From positions 16,357,603-16,421,602 of the forward strand of contig NC_058161.1 of the NCBI RefSeq assembly GCF_020080835.1: a DNA stretch of 64,000 nt, written 5' to 3'. The position numbers and the translations under genes are program-made. The notes beneath the pieces were generated by a model, which saw only the letters and a list, made by a program, of their open reading frames with translations, had not been told where the DNA came from and searched no databases. Of the stretch, positions 1-12,860 are shown piece by piece. Source of the stretch: Cotesia glomerata (taxonomy: Eukaryota > Arthropoda > Insecta > Hymenoptera > Braconidae). Each line of letters starts with the position of its first letter. Position 1 is the stretch's first letter.

Positions 1-98
1 GAAATTAAGGTCTAAAAGTTATAAAAAATGCAGTAATATTAAAAAAAATTAAGTATAAAAATTTTGCAGTTACTGTGTTTTAAAATTGGGCAGCCGAT
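1..98 (-). repeat. fragment of the insertion element seen at 55.8-56.7 kb
   Basis: Read on the minus strand this matches about 55880-55980 closely (shared words include GCTGCCCAATTTTAAAAC and CTGCAAAATTTTT). It is a partial inverted copy cut by the window edge. Confidence 0.7.
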
Positions 99-1139
99 TT
101 AATCAAGAACTTAGTTTGTAAACATATCTGACCCTGTCATCTAATTAAACTTTAGTACAAGATCAAGCAGAAGATTAAAAATCATTAACCTCGACTGCAG
201 AAAACGTCTAGACCTGACCATATTTACCACACGGTCCCCGTAAAAGCTCTCTTAATGAACCAACATTGATTAAACCACCTTATGACACTTAAATTGCATC
301 TCTCTTGGTTTTAATTCTTGCAAAAAACTCCAGGGAGGATCAAACTGAAATAAAATCCTCAACAATTCCCCTCTCCTCCAACAATAGAACATTTTCCGCA
401 GCTGTTCCACTTTAAATTTGAAACAGCTACCATTTAGCTGGTAGTCTAAACATTTATATAATAAAAACGCACTTACCGGGTATTCATCGTTGAATTGTCC
501 CTGGTACCAGAGAAATATCTCTTAAACCGAGGTAACATGTTGCAGACTATCGGTTAGTTCTTAGATTTCACACCCTGTTCTATTGTACCCGAAATTCTCT
601 CGAAACTATTGATGCTCAACCATGGTTGAATATTCGATAGTCGAGTTTATGAAATGCGACACTATTTTTCTTAAAGAATCGCCTTTGCCGATCTTCACGG
701 GCTGGTGGCTGTTTTCTACTGCTGTTTGGTGGTTGAACATCAACTTAAGTTATCCTGGTGAACGTGGGATAGCTTTAAGTTGTCCTTGTCCTGGTCCATA
801 ACCTGTAGCTATAACCAGAGAAAAGCGCAATCTACCGAAAGATATGATAGGGATAGCTTATGTCTGGGTTCTTAAACGCACCACGGGTCCACCATAACTG
901 CAGATTGTCGTAATCGGAGCACCTTTAAACGGACGATTGATCCTGGTTGTGAACGAACCATTGTAAATACTAGCGAGGTAACGACCGTAATATTTACAGA
1001 ACTTAAAAAAATAAAATGAAATTTTTGTAGTTTGCAATTGAGAGATCAACAGACGATTGAGTTTATGATTTTTGGTGGAAATTTTTAATTTTTTTTATTA
1101 AATAAAAGGTACAACTTGTTTCATGTGGAAAGAATTTTT
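99..1139. other. non-repetitive stretch, no gene seen
   Basis: Ordinary AT-rich sequence without recognisable exon, RNA gene or repeat. The longest open frame (858-1049, minus) has no features of a real protein. Confidence 0.5.
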
Positions 1140-1990
1140 TGAAAAAACCAATTTTGGTCTTTAGCTACTAATTTTTTTTAATAATCTATTAGTTTTTAGT
1201 AAACAGTCCATTAGAATTCATTAATTCTTCAATATATTGATTTTCAATTGTCCGCTAAAATCCATCAGTTTCTTACGGTCCATTAATGATCGATTACTAT
1301 TAAATCATCCACTGAAATGCATTATTTTTTCAATAACCTATTAATTTCATGATAGTCAATTACTTTTAGATAGCTCATAAAAATCCATTAGTGTTCTCAA
1401 TAGTCTATTAGTTTTTATAAGTCCATCAAATTCATTACTTTTTTATTAGTCCATTAATTTTCAATAGTCTATTAGAATCCATTACTTTTTAATAGTCTAT
1501 TACTTATAAATAATCCATTGAAATCTTTAAGCTTACCAATAGTCTATTAATTTTAAGATATTCTAATATTATTAAACAGTACATCAAAATCCATTAGTCT
1601 TCTTGACAGTCTATTAATTTTCAATAGTCCATTAATAAACTAGTTTCCATTTTTTTTTAAATAGTCCGTTCGTTTTCAAATAGTCTATCGGAGTCCATTA
1701 TTTTTTTAGTAATCTATTAATTTTTAATAGTCTATTAAAATCCATCAGTTTTCCAATAGTCTATTAATTTCATGATAGTCCATTATTTTTAAATAGTCCA
1801 ATTAAATCCATTAGTCTTATTAACAATCCATTAGATTTTAATAGTTCATTAATAGACAATTAGTTTTCTGATAGTCTATTAAAATCCATTAGCTTTTGAT
1901 AGTCCATTAATTTTCCAATTATTCACCATAATTCACTCCTTTTTAAATATTCCATCAGTTTGATCTCATATTTTTAATATTCCATTAATA
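1140..1990. repeat. degenerate AGTCCATTA / AGTCTATTA word array
   Basis: Dozens of copies of A(A/T)TAGTCCATTA or ..AGTCTATTA spaced roughly 15-35 bp apart, joined by T-rich linkers such as GTTTTTAAT and AAAATCCATTAG. The units have no fixed length and no copy is exactly tandem. The same words recur in two later blocks. Confidence 0.85.
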
Positions 1991-2498
1991 TGACCCTATA
2001 TGATCTGATATGTCCTTATCAGAAAATTTTTTCATGGACTATCAATATTACTATTCTCGAAGACAAAATGCCTGATAATGAATAATGAATAGCTGAATAG
2101 TTAATCGTGCCTATAGAGGAATATAAACTGGGAATGGCAATTATGGTGGCCGCAATATAACCACACAGTAAGCACACTTCCGTCACCTAAATAGCCATGC
2201 GTGTCCAGGACATGGACTGCCACGGAACGACGAGCATAACCTCCGGCACTCGAAACTCAATATCCTAAACCGCTAATTTCTAATTCTAACACACCGCTGG
2301 ACCAAGTTGTTGCATTACCAACTAGCGAACACTACAAGTCCCCTCTTTGTTCTAACATTCGCACAATTGGACTCTAAATTTCATGGTATCGCAAAAATCA
2401 TAAGTCATCATTGGTTATCATTATTAGCATGATTATCACTTAAATAACTGGTAGAAGGATAAAAACTCACCACATATGTTTAAGTTATAGCACAATAT
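1991..2498. other. no gene seen
   Basis: Mixed-composition sequence between two low-complexity blocks. Nothing recognisable. Confidence 0.5.
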
Positions 2499-2640
2499 TG
2501 AATGATGATGATGATGATGACGGTGATCATGATGATGATAATGATGATGATCATCATGGTGATGATCATAATGATGATGATGATGATGATTGTAATGATG
2601 ATGATGATTATGATGTTCACAATGATGATGAATATGTATT
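2499..2640. repeat. imperfect (ATG)n microsatellite with ATC interruptions
   Basis: Runs of ATGATG with GATCATG interruptions. Open frames here are poly-Met artefacts. Confidence 0.9.
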
Positions 2641-4299
2641 CAGACCTGAATAGTTATACATATACACCAATAGAGAGCTTTTAGAGTCAATCAGCGAGCT
2701 TTGAAAGGAAGGTTTGAATGCTGGTGGAGCTTATGAAAGCAATAATGATCATAAAGCAGTAAGTAGTAAGCTTTCTATAATGAGTTTGAACTCTGGTGAA
2801 TCGTGGTCTGCGAACTGTTTTTCGAATCACCGTATTCCGAGTATTGAGTTCGATGTAATCAGCTTTGGTCTGCTCAATTCAATTGATGCTGCAATCAACT
2901 TCAACTTTAATATTATTACGACTGTATGTTTTTAAATTTCATTCGAATAAAGTCTCATGTGATTTATATTTTATAGCGAAATATTTTCTGAATACGTGGC
3001 TTATTAGATACGCTTGAAATTGAAATAGTAGTTAATAGATGGAAAATACAGAAAAATTGATAAAAACTTTTCTGATAGAAAGCATGCTTAAAATCTAATT
3101 TCAAATCGATATTCTGTTAAAATGATGAGAGATACAAAAAAATTAATATGGACTTTTCTTGTAGCAAATCAAATTTTCTACAAGAAAGATTTCTTACCTT
3201 TTTTCCGTATCTCGTATCCTCTAGCTAAAAATCTTAATTCAAATTATTCCTTCCCTTTTCAATTGATATCTATGATAAATCGACCAACAAAGATCATCAC
3301 AACTGGAAAGTCTGATGTTATCATCATCTAAACAGCAACTACAAGCTCTAAACCGGTGAAAGCAGTGACTGTTCTCTCTCGACGAAGGATGCAGTCAATT
3401 TATCAATATTAATAAGCATAATATGTAATGATATGATTAAGTGATGAAGATTGTTTGATAAATATAACATCAGCGGATGTTTTCCACCGACAGAGACAAT
3501 TGGGATGGCTCGGATTCCCCTAAAGCTTGCCAGCTTACAATAGATACTCAGCTCCCCTCAGGAAGTAAGCTTTCTGAGAACACTCAGTCTCTTAATTCTA
3601 GCCTTCGGGTGATCGGTGATGCCTGATGGCAAACAATTTAAACCTTTTTATGATCTGCCTGATAAAAGTCAATCCCAGGTTTAAGTTTAGTATTGGCTGG
3701 CAATCGAAAAAGTAATTTTCATTAACGAATACGAAGCAATCTCCTTACGGAAGCTTAATAGCTTGACTTCCGGGAGCAATGAACGCCCAGGGGAGATAGA
3801 GACTGATAGAGACAGAGAAAGTCAAGTTGGGCATTCCAATCACCGGGACAATCGGTTAGACACCCGTTCAATTATAATCGACAAGGTGTCAGAGAAACTG
3901 GCTGAACCATTTCCTCGGTTGTCGATCTCGCTTCTATTCCCCCTTCTCTATGCTAACAATGTCATCCGCCGAATTCTACTCGCGTAATATTCTATATATT
4001 CTACACTAATTCGGCAATTAACTCCAAATTACTGATTACGATTACGATTATCGAGTACGATGTGATATTGGCGAAAACTTGATCCACTTGATCTACATCA
4101 ACAATCATCGGTGACATTTCCATCAAGGGGCTTACAGGGACTATGGAAAATCTATTATTGTCACTAATTCACCAACAGATCCGCTCGGTTGATGGTCGAA
4201 AAGTTACTACTACAGGATAATCATAATTATGCGAGGTGAAACCGCTTTTGGATAACAACTGCTATTCGAATGATGTTAACAATAGTATATTTATTTTTT
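2641..4299. other. no gene seen; partial copy of the CCTTTTTTGTAGAAAATT repeat at about 3030-3260
   Basis: Around 3040-3240 there is ATTTTCTACAAGAAAGATTT and nearby words shared with the family at 7.3, 9.2, 42.0, 57.7 and 60.4 kb. The rest (including a GC-richer part at 3480-3990) shows no defensible coding signal. Confidence 0.5.
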
Positions 4300-4515
4300 G
4301 ACAATCCATTTATTTATATTAGTTTTTTAATTTTTATTTTTTTACTAATAGTCTATTAGTATCAATTTATTTTCCATTAGTATTCATTAGTTTTCCAATA
4401 ATTAATTAATGTCCATTAGTTTTTTAATTGTCCATTAATTTTTCAATAGTCCATTAGTTTTCCAATAGTCGATTAGTGTCTATTAGTTTTTTTAATAGTC
4501 CATTAGTTTTCCAAT
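4300..4515. repeat. second AGTCCATTA word array
   Basis: Same words as at 1.1-2.0 kb (AATAGTCCATTAG, TTTTCCAATAGTC) over about 200 bp. Confidence 0.8.
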
Positions 4516-5194
4516 CTTGATTAAATATTTTGCTTTCTTAATAATTATATTTTCTTAAAACAATCGTCTCTTTGGCAGCGGCAAATAAGTCATTGTAAGG
4601 CTTTCAAAATTTAACATTACATATAGCTATTCAGTCAACGGACTAAGAATTTTACATAAATTTTATTTTTACTGATCAGTGATCACATAACCGATAAATT
4701 GTTCTTATTACGGGATCGTGGGAATGTAACAGATTAAAATCAATCCATGTTCTAAACACTTGAAATATGGAAAAAAAATTTGGCTACTTATTATGAGAAA
4801 ATTCGTAAAAACCATGTACAAATAATTTTCTATGAATAATTGATGTCATGGAGGAACTTTTAATTAACGGCAAAATAAGTCCCACTTTAAGCTAGAAAGA
4901 TTTCAACGACAATCATGAGACTTGCAATTACTTTAACTGAAACTTTCAATGCTCATTTCAAATTTTTTTCTTCGTATCAAATAATATTCATTTTTGGAAG
5001 AAAGCCAAAGGAATGTTATAGTGATTGCACATTGAAAGTTACAATGAATGTTAGCTAGAATAATCACATGGATAAAAGATACAGGCCAATCCGATGGAAT
5101 TTTGAATCTGTGCAAGTCAAAACAATACTCCAATTAAATTTCAAGTCTAGATCTAAAAATACAATTCTATAAAGAGCCCAGCGAGGCGGGCGGG
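4516..5194. other. no gene seen
   Basis: AT-rich sequence between two word arrays, without recognisable features. Confidence 0.5.
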
Positions 5195-5965
5195 TAACAG
5201 CTAGTAGTCCATAAATTTTTAATACTCTATTAGTTCTCCAATAATACATTAATTTTAAATAGTCTATTGAAATCCATTAGTTGTAAAATAGTTAATTACT
5301 TTTACGATAGTCTATTAGTTTTACATACTCCATTAAAATCCATTCATTTTCAATAGTCCATTGAAATCCATTAGTTGTAAAATAGATCATTAATTTTTCA
5401 TTAGTCCATTAATTTTCAATAATCTATTAAAATCTATTAGTTGTCAAATTGTCCATTGAAATTCATTAGTTGTAAAATAGTCCAATAGTTTTTCAATAGT
5501 CTATTAAATTTCAATAGTCTATTAAAATCCATTAATTGCCAAATAGTCCATTACTTTTACGATAGTCCATTAGTTTTTAAAAGTCTATGAAAATCCTTTC
5601 ATTCCCAATGGTCCATTAAAATTCATTAGTTGTAAAATAGTCCATTAATTTGTCAATAATCCATTAATTTTTAATAGTCTATTGAAATCCATTAATTGTC
5701 GAACAGTCCAGTGGTCTTTAAAAGTCCTCTAAAATCCATTAATTTTCAATAGTCCATTAAAATTAATTAATTTTTATCAGTCTATTAAGATCCATTAGTT
5801 GTCAAATAGTCCATTAGTTCTCAATACTTTATTAGTAGTCAATAGATTTTGTAGTAGACCATTATTTTTTCAATAGTCCATTAGTTCTTAATACACCATT
5901 AATTTTTCGATCGTCTATTAAACTCTATTAATTTCTAATAGTCCATTAATTTTCCAATATTCCAT
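5195..5965. repeat. third AGTCCATTA word array
   Basis: Long degenerate array of AATAGTCCATTA, AGTCTATTA, AAAATCCATTAG and TTGTAAAATAGTC. The blocks at 1.1, 4.3 and 5.2 kb look like one array split by unrelated DNA. Confidence 0.85.
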
Positions 5966-7334
5966 TAAATTCAATATCTTCCTATTCTATCCCTACCAAC
6001 GACTCTAAACCAAGAATACCCATCTCCTTTTTCTCAAAAAACAACCAAAAAATCTTCTACCCCAGTCCCCACATTCTCTTCTCGCAATCTGCGCCTTATT
6101 TCATTCCTCCCAATATATACCACTATATAACATATACAAAAGCACAAATCCAAATCCATCCCAGCTTGCTCCTATCCACCAAATTCAGAATAATTCACTC
6201 GCGACACATGATACTTTCAATATAACTGCCTATCCTGAAGATTCACCAACCAGCCTCCAGGATAAGGACGAGACTCCAATATTCTACATTTACATCCGAA
6301 GAAGAAATGCCATTTTTCTGCGCTCTGCTCTCTTGTCAGTAATACAGGGTGAAAAGTAATAAGAAGAAATGAAAAGTTACCGTGGGGGTAGGGGGTGACT
6401 AAAAAATGAATCAACCCAGGATAATAATAATAAGCATAAAAAATGAAAACCTTCGACACTCTTATAGCGACAGTTGGCAGACACTTATACTTACACTTTT
6501 GTATGTTTGCATCTAAAGAAGGGTGTAGAAAGCTTTAAAGACAAGTATATGGAGTATTTAGAGGCAGCTGTAAGTGGAAACTCTATTTCTTCCTTTTTTT
6601 TTTGTCTTCTTTTCTTCCTTTATTCGTAGTTATACGCCATCGCATAAGTTCTTACAATAGCGAGTTAAAAAGGATGAATGCAGAACCTCGCTCAATTTAA
6701 TGGGCCCAACAACCAACAACTCGTGGTATTTACTTCTTCCATCACCAACACACGCCACGATGAAGATAAAGTTATACGCGTTCGAAAAAAAAAAAAAAAA
6801 AAAAAAAAACGAGAATTTAAATATCTTTTTTGATTTTTTTTTAACTGTCTTTGGTGACTTACAAGTAAAAAAGAAAACAAAACGTCAACTTCTTGTTTCG
6901 GCGTGAATTTATTCCTGGCAACTAAAGCTAAAGACGTATTACATATATACATACATATTTATATATATGATGGTACTTGGTAGTGTTGCTGGTTGGAAGC
7001 GAATTTCTGTGTGAGTTGAGAATAGAATGCATTTTAAATATACAAATAAATTGTATCGTAAATAAATATAAAATAGCAATTTTTTATTATTCATTATTAT
7101 TTTAATGGTTTTTTTTATAAATAACTGCATAAATAGCTATTTAAATTTTGGCTTAACAAAGATGCGATGGTGATAGTTGAGGTCAAGTGGAATGCTATTA
7201 TGTTTTTATAACAATAGATCGTTAATTTTGGGACGGGTTGACAGTAAATTATGGATGGGATTTAGATTATTTAGAGGTTGTGATGTTTATTGTAAAGGGA
7301 GGGAGAAGGGGGAGGATTTGGGTGGTGAATTTTT
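5966..7334. other. no gene seen; contains a poly-A tract at about 6785-6809
   Basis: Unique-looking AT-rich sequence. Open frames crossing the A-tract are low complexity. Confidence 0.5.
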
Positions 7335-8300
7335 GCAAGGACTTTGAGGACACTATTTTATGGTAAGTTATAAAAAATCAGGGAAATTGGTCAAGTAGTT
7401 TTGGATTTATAGTCGTTGCAAAATTAAAGTACAACCCAAAGCGTGGCAGTCGGAACTTTTAAATGAGATTTAGGAGTCAAGAATAGGAGATAAAGAAAAA
7501 TTGTACAGAACCTTTTATGTAGAAAATTTAATTTCCTATAAGAAAGATCATTGTCAATTTTGTCGTATCAATTCGTCATAATTTTAAATTAAAAGTCGAT
7601 ACTCAATATGTTAGATAGGATCAAGTGTTTGGAAAAGTTTAACGTTTAAATTTTGGGTTAAATATTGAAAATACGGAAAAATCATATGAAACCTTTTTTG
7701 TACACTGAGAAAAAAAATTTTTTTGTCCAGAAAAAAATTTCTTGGCTCGAGAATCGTTTAAAATAAATTTTGGTTTTTTGACATAAGAATATCAATATCT
7801 ATTATGAAAATAAAATATTGCCATTAATTTTGATAGATTAACAAACAAATACGATCACTTGAATTGAAAAAAAATAATTCAATTAATTCTTGAGACAAGA
7901 AAACATATTCTTGAAAATTATCAAGAATATATATTCTTGTGACAAGAAAATTTTCTCAAAAGTAGTACTTTTTTTTTCTCAGTGTAGAAAATTTGATTTT
8001 AAATAAGGAAGGTTTTTGTCATTTTTGACCCATCTCTCATTATTAAGACGGAATTTGACTTTTAAATGTAATTATAATTAAGTTTGATTAGATCTCGTGT
8101 TAGAATAAATTTAGAATTAAAATTCTGGGTTAAATATTAAAAATATGAAAAAGTTATATGAGATCTTTCTTTTAGAAAATTAAATTTCTCATCAAAAGTA
8201 TTCTTATTAATTTTGCGATACCTCTAACCTTTCAACCATAAAATCAATTTCAATTTCGATTTTATCATTTATACGAATTTAAAGGTGTTTAGTATAATTA
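7335..8300 (+). repeat. dispersed repeat family (ACAACCCAAAGCG...TTTTTTGTAGAAAATT), two copies or halves, host of a MITE
   Basis: The block contains GGACACTATTTTATGG, GTACAACCCAAAGCG, GGAGATAAAGAAAAATTGTA and TATGTAGAAAATTTAATTTC. Related copies lie at 9200-9715 (minus), 41940-42240 (plus), 57690-57990 (minus) and 60430-60710 (minus), where the minus copies read CCTGCTCCCGCGCTTTG. The order of blocks is kept, so this is a true family. Its class is unknown and no protein is encoded. Confidence 0.75.
7703..7984. mobile_element. MITE with TA target duplication (282 bp)
   Basis: Terminal inverted repeats CACTGAGAAAAAAAA at the left and TTTTTTTTCTCAGTG at the right, flanked on both sides by TA (7701-7702, 7985-7986). 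It interrupts the dispersed repeat at CCTTTTTTGTA|GAAAATTT, and other copies of that repeat show the site without the element. TA duplication and size fit a Tc1/mariner-type MITE. It encodes nothing. Confidence 0.82.
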
Positions 8301-9199
8301 GGATTAATTTTAATTAAAGAAACGAATCAAATGCTCATTTTTCATAAGTACTTAGTGGATGATGTATTGAAGATAGTTGCAGACAATCAGGTCAATCGTT
8401 GAAGTACTTAAAGAGTTAAAACGATTAAAAAAACGTAAATGCAGCAATGTGAACTCTAATGACTCTCGATCTTGATAATCCGTATTAATTTTGTTAGCAA
8501 TAAATATTATTCTTCTGACTGTAAAAAAATAAGTAGTTCGTTTGTGATGAGAAAGAGAGTACAAGAAGATAAAACTAATCGAGTGGTTCGAAAAATCAAT
8601 CCTTTTATGGTCATCACACTCTCATCTCACATACTGGTTAAAGTGAGTTTATATTAAAGTTGTACAGTTAGAGTCACCAAAACCAGTTGGCGGTAGTATA
8701 TATCTACATCTACCAAGTGAGCACGAGCCACACGCAATGTGTCTTCTTGATCAAGAAGATAAAACTCTGATCCTTTACTTGCACCAGAGAGCAAAGGGGC
8801 CACCAAGCCCCTCGTAAAATCACGATAAAAAAAAATAAACTAACAAAGCCGTCCTACAGAAAACTGAGCAAGTAACTACTACAAAAAATATATAATAATA
8901 ATAATAATGATAATAATAATAAAACTCAACAAAAAGATAAAGATGAAGAAATACAGGAAGCTGCGATTCATCAGCACTGCCGGATTCTCAGCTTAGATCA
9001 TCCATCATTCAGCTATATTTCTCTTTTCTCGTTTCGCTTTTCTCCTACAGCGCCCTCTCAACATTTCTTTCAAGAATTTTTTATTGTACTGTCCTTCACC
9101 CGTCGCTCAGCTTCAACAATGCACAATCAATATCTCATTTAAATTTTTAATTGCTAGTTTGTAACTCGTTTTATTGATTTCGGAAGTTATTTTTTTTTT
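8301..9199. other. no gene seen; small ATA microsatellite at about 8893-8922
   Basis: Mixed sequence without recognisable gene. A short run of AATAATAATAATGATAATA is present. Confidence 0.5.
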
Positions 9200-9715
9200 T
9201 ATTTTTAACTTCAAATTTTAGTACGAAAAAATTGACTTAAACTTTTTTTATAGAAAAATAAATTTCCAACAAAAAAGATCTCTTATGATTTTTTCGTATT
9301 TTCAATATTTAACTCAGAATTTTTATTTTAAACTCTTTAAGACACTTGATCTAATCAAGACAACTAAGATCGAATTGTAAATAAAAATTTTGGCTAAACG
9401 GTTAGAGATGGAATAAAAATTCTTAGAATCGAATTTTAAAATAAAATTTTGGCTAAAAAGTTCAAAATAGAAGAAAATTGATTGGGGTCTATTTGGTAGG
9501 AAATAAAATTTTCTATAAGAATGGTTTCTTACAATTTTCTCGAATTTCTAATATTTAACCCAGAAATCACAAGTTAAATTTTACTGCTTTGCGCTTTGGG
9601 GTGTGCGATGATTTTTCAATGCCTATAACTCCTAAACTATTCAAACGATTGTTTTGGTTTTTTCATAACTTATTGTAAAATAGTGTCCCCTAGGTTCCTG
9701 CAAAAAATCAGCTAA
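9200..9715 (-). repeat. inverted copy of the 7.3-kb repeat family
   Basis: Contains ATTTAACTCAGAATTTT, AATTTTACTGCTTTGCGC, TATAACTCCTAAACTATT and ATAGTGTCCCCTAGG, the reverse of the block order at 7.3 kb. Confidence 0.7.
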
Positions 9716-10026
9716 TTCAACTGACAAACGCCAAAAATAATAAAAAAAAATAGAATGTGATAATAAATATTTCACTATTGCAATTGCTATTACTATTATT
9801 ATGGAGATGCTGATAAAAATTCAACGAAAAATATACGAGGACAGAGAATGAGTATAGTATTTTGTAGTGACATACCGTGTATGTCGCACCCAGCAGACAG
9901 CTGAGCACTGAAAAACATAACGCATATAATCCGCTGAGAATATATATTTCTATTTCTCTGTTTTATGTTTTTATATATGTTTCACGTTATTTCATTTTTT
10001 TTTGTCTCGTCAACTCGTACTTTTTC

Positions 10027-10059
<33 letters not shown>

Positions 10060-10065
10060 TATATG

Positions 10066-10147
<82 letters not shown>
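10027..10147. repeat. (AT)n microsatellite
   Basis: About 120 bp of nearly pure AT with single interruptions (ATGTAT, ATGCTAT, ATGCATAT). The Tyr/Ile open frames over it are artefacts. Confidence 0.97.
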
Positions 10148-10155
<8 letters not shown>

Positions 10156-10974
10156 TCTATTACTTGTATCTTTTTTTGACTCATCGTCGAGCCATCAACA
10201 ATATTCGTACATTCATGCACAACACGCCTTCCGACAACCCGAGAATTAACCTGTTGACACTTCTTTGACAAGGTCATGCAGGCATGCTGAAACTTAATGA
10301 GGAAAAAATTTTATATTAAACCTGCAACAATAATTATTTTCGTTTTTAAGATTAAAAATTTTTATTAAAAAATCCAAACTATTAATTAATTGTATTTTTA
10401 GTAATACGTCAAAAAAAGTACCAAAAAGCTAACCATAGCTTCCAGCATTGATGAAGACCCCGTATGTCTGCTTACCATGACAATAGCTCGTAAAATATGA
10501 TACCGTCTGGTCTGAAATGTGGTTTCTCTTAGTATTTTTCGGCGCGACTTATTATTCTGCGAATGCAACCAACGTAGCTTAAAGTATAGACTGGAACTGC
10601 AACAACTCGTCTTTTTGTTACAATAAGAGCCGTCTGAGGTCATCATGCATAAATAAACTTACACTGTCTTGCTTTTACTTGCTCTTGTACTCAAGTAGCT
10701 TAAACCAGGGAAAACGATACCGATTTGTCGGCGTTTTCGAGCACCACCACCAATCCCAGACTACCACAGACGTGTCAGTGACCACTATCCCAGCGGGAAA
10801 GTGACCACAACTGGAATTAAGAGACACCAAGGTCAGGTGCAGAGCGTTTATTCAATGAGCTCGATCTTACATTACCTTTCTTCAGTAGATTTACTGGACC
10901 CAGATGCTGAACATTTAACATCTAATGGTTAATCTTGAAGAATGGGGATCTTGGCGGATTTTTTCATCGTAAAC
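10148..10974. other. no gene seen
   Basis: Unique-looking sequence of moderate GC (10400-10910 is the GC-richest part). No supported exon. Confidence 0.5.
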
Positions 10975-11220
10975 TATCGCAGGTACGGAAAATTTGTAAG
11001 AGTAAAAAAAGTTGGCAAATTGACGCTAAAATACGGAAAAATTTTTAAGTTGGTAAATTGGCCATAGAAAAAAAGTTTTCTTTGTTAGGTATGAAAAAAA
11101 TAGTGTTTTTGGGCATTCTACCTCCTCTAACTTTGAGATAATAAGTCATATATTTGTGAGATATTTTTTTCTAATACCTTATTCATGGTACTGAAATACT
11201 ACGGGGGTAATTTGGCCAAG
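10975..11220 (+). repeat. dispersed repeat family with TTTTCTTTGTTAGGTATG, copy 1
   Basis: Block order: TAAGAGTAAAAAAAGTTGGC, AAATACGGAAAAATTTTTAA, TTGGTAAATTGGCCATAG, AAAAGTTTTCTTTGTTAGG, then a pyrimidine stretch (CTACCTCCTCTAACTTTGAG). At least seven other copies keep this order: 17.1-17.4, 18.5, 20.1, 21.1, 22.4, 51.5 and 63.8 kb, on both strands. No coding capacity; class unknown. Confidence 0.85.
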
Positions 11221-12089
11221 TAATTGTTGTAAATAGTTTTTTTTTGGCAACTAAAAATAAAATTTAACTAAAAATCACTGTAACTTGATGAAAAAAAAAT
11301 AAAAAATTATTTTTTAAGTTAATACCAGTCAGGAGACTAGAATTCCTTTTTGAAAAGACAAATAAAAATAAGTTTTTAAATTCACCATTCTTTGACAGTA
11401 AATTTACGGGTTATAGCCATATCTAATGGGTTTGCGTGCTGGAATCTGCTTAATGCTTTGAATGCGTGACTCGAGCAAACTCGGATCATTTCTGCGTTTG
11501 GAAGTTTCGACTTTCAGCGATTATTTCGACCCGTAGACTTCAGCAATCATTTATCAGTGAAATCTGAGCTTAATTAGATAGCTTGGATTGTAGGATGATC
11601 AGTTGATCGTGGAGCTAGAGTGTCTTATTGAAAAAGTTATGGGCTAAAGGAAAAGTATATGGTATTTATCAGGAAAAAACAAGTAAAAGAATAACAAGTT
11701 ACACCCTTAGAGAGTAGCGTGAAAAATTCTTAATGCCGCTATACAGGATCAGAGAGAGCTTGGTTGAAAAGTTTTTCGCCCCTGCTTTTCTTTTCTCTTC
11801 TCTTACCTTTTAGCTGTTTTTTCTTTACAAAGACTTTCATAACAAACTTCTCACTCTTTGATAAATTTTATTTGACCTTTTTTTTTAGCATGCCCTGATT
11901 ATAAATCCTGTTTACTAACTTACTTCTTCTTATACTTTGGCTTCGTATTTGTCACCGTTCAACGTGTTTCGATGCTTCTTTTCAGGTTGATCCTTGGGAA
12001 AGAAAATAACGGGGATGGAAATTTACAATTCAATATAAATATTCAATTGAGAATACTTGTTATAAAGTAGGTTGTCGTGCATGATTTAT
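11221..12089. other. no gene seen
   Basis: AT-rich sequence without recognisable features. Confidence 0.5.
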
Positions 12090-12860
12090 ATATAGTTGTA
12101 TATGACAATATATGGTTCACATGGTTCTTCTATGGCCATATACGATCCATATGGATCTTTAATAATCACATATGGTTCATATGATTCTTATATGATCATA
12201 TATTGTTCATGTGTAGTCATTATATGGTCACATATAATTCATATGGTTCTTCTAAGGCCATATACATTTTTTCTAATCACACCTAGTCTCCATATAATCG
12301 ACACATAGTTCATATGGTCCATATATCGTCAGATATAGTTCATATATGGTCAAATGTGACTCATACGGTTTTTTCATAGCCACATCTGGTTCTTGTATGA
12401 CTAAGTTTGGTTTATATGAATTTTATATGATCAAACATGGTCAGATATACTTAATAAATAATCACATATGGTTCATATGGTTCCTCTATGATCACATATG
12501 TGTCTTCTACGACTACACATGATTCTATATGATCTTTAATCACATATGTTTCCTCAAGCCCCTATACGGTCACATATGATTTATATATGGTCACATATAG
12601 TTCCTAGGGTTTCTCCATGATCACATATGATTTTGGTATAATCACATATGGTCCATGTGGTCACAAATGGTTCTTTATGGTCACATATAGTTCTATATGA
12701 TCAAATATGGTTTGATATGATCATATATGGTTTTATATAATCAAATATGGTTTTATATGACCATATATGGTTCTATAAATCATATATGGTTCTATACGAT
12801 CATATATGGTTCTATACGATCATATATGGTTCTTACATGAACACATACGACCACATATTC
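12090..12860. repeat. degenerate CATATGGTTC / ATATGATCACATATGG word array
   Basis: About 770 bp of loosely spaced ATATGGTTC, ATATGATCA and GGTCACATAT words. Toward the right end (12700-12830) units become regular (ATATATGGTTCTATACGATC, about 20 bp) and almost identical. Confidence 0.9.

Noticed and set aside
1140..5965. AGTCCATTA blocks as a possible CRISPR-like or regularly spaced array
   Set aside because: Spacing is irregular, spacers are low complexity, and the genome is eukaryotic.
9877..10277. Overlapping frames of 88-100 codons around 10.1 kb
   Set aside because: Tyr/Ile translations of the AT microsatellite.
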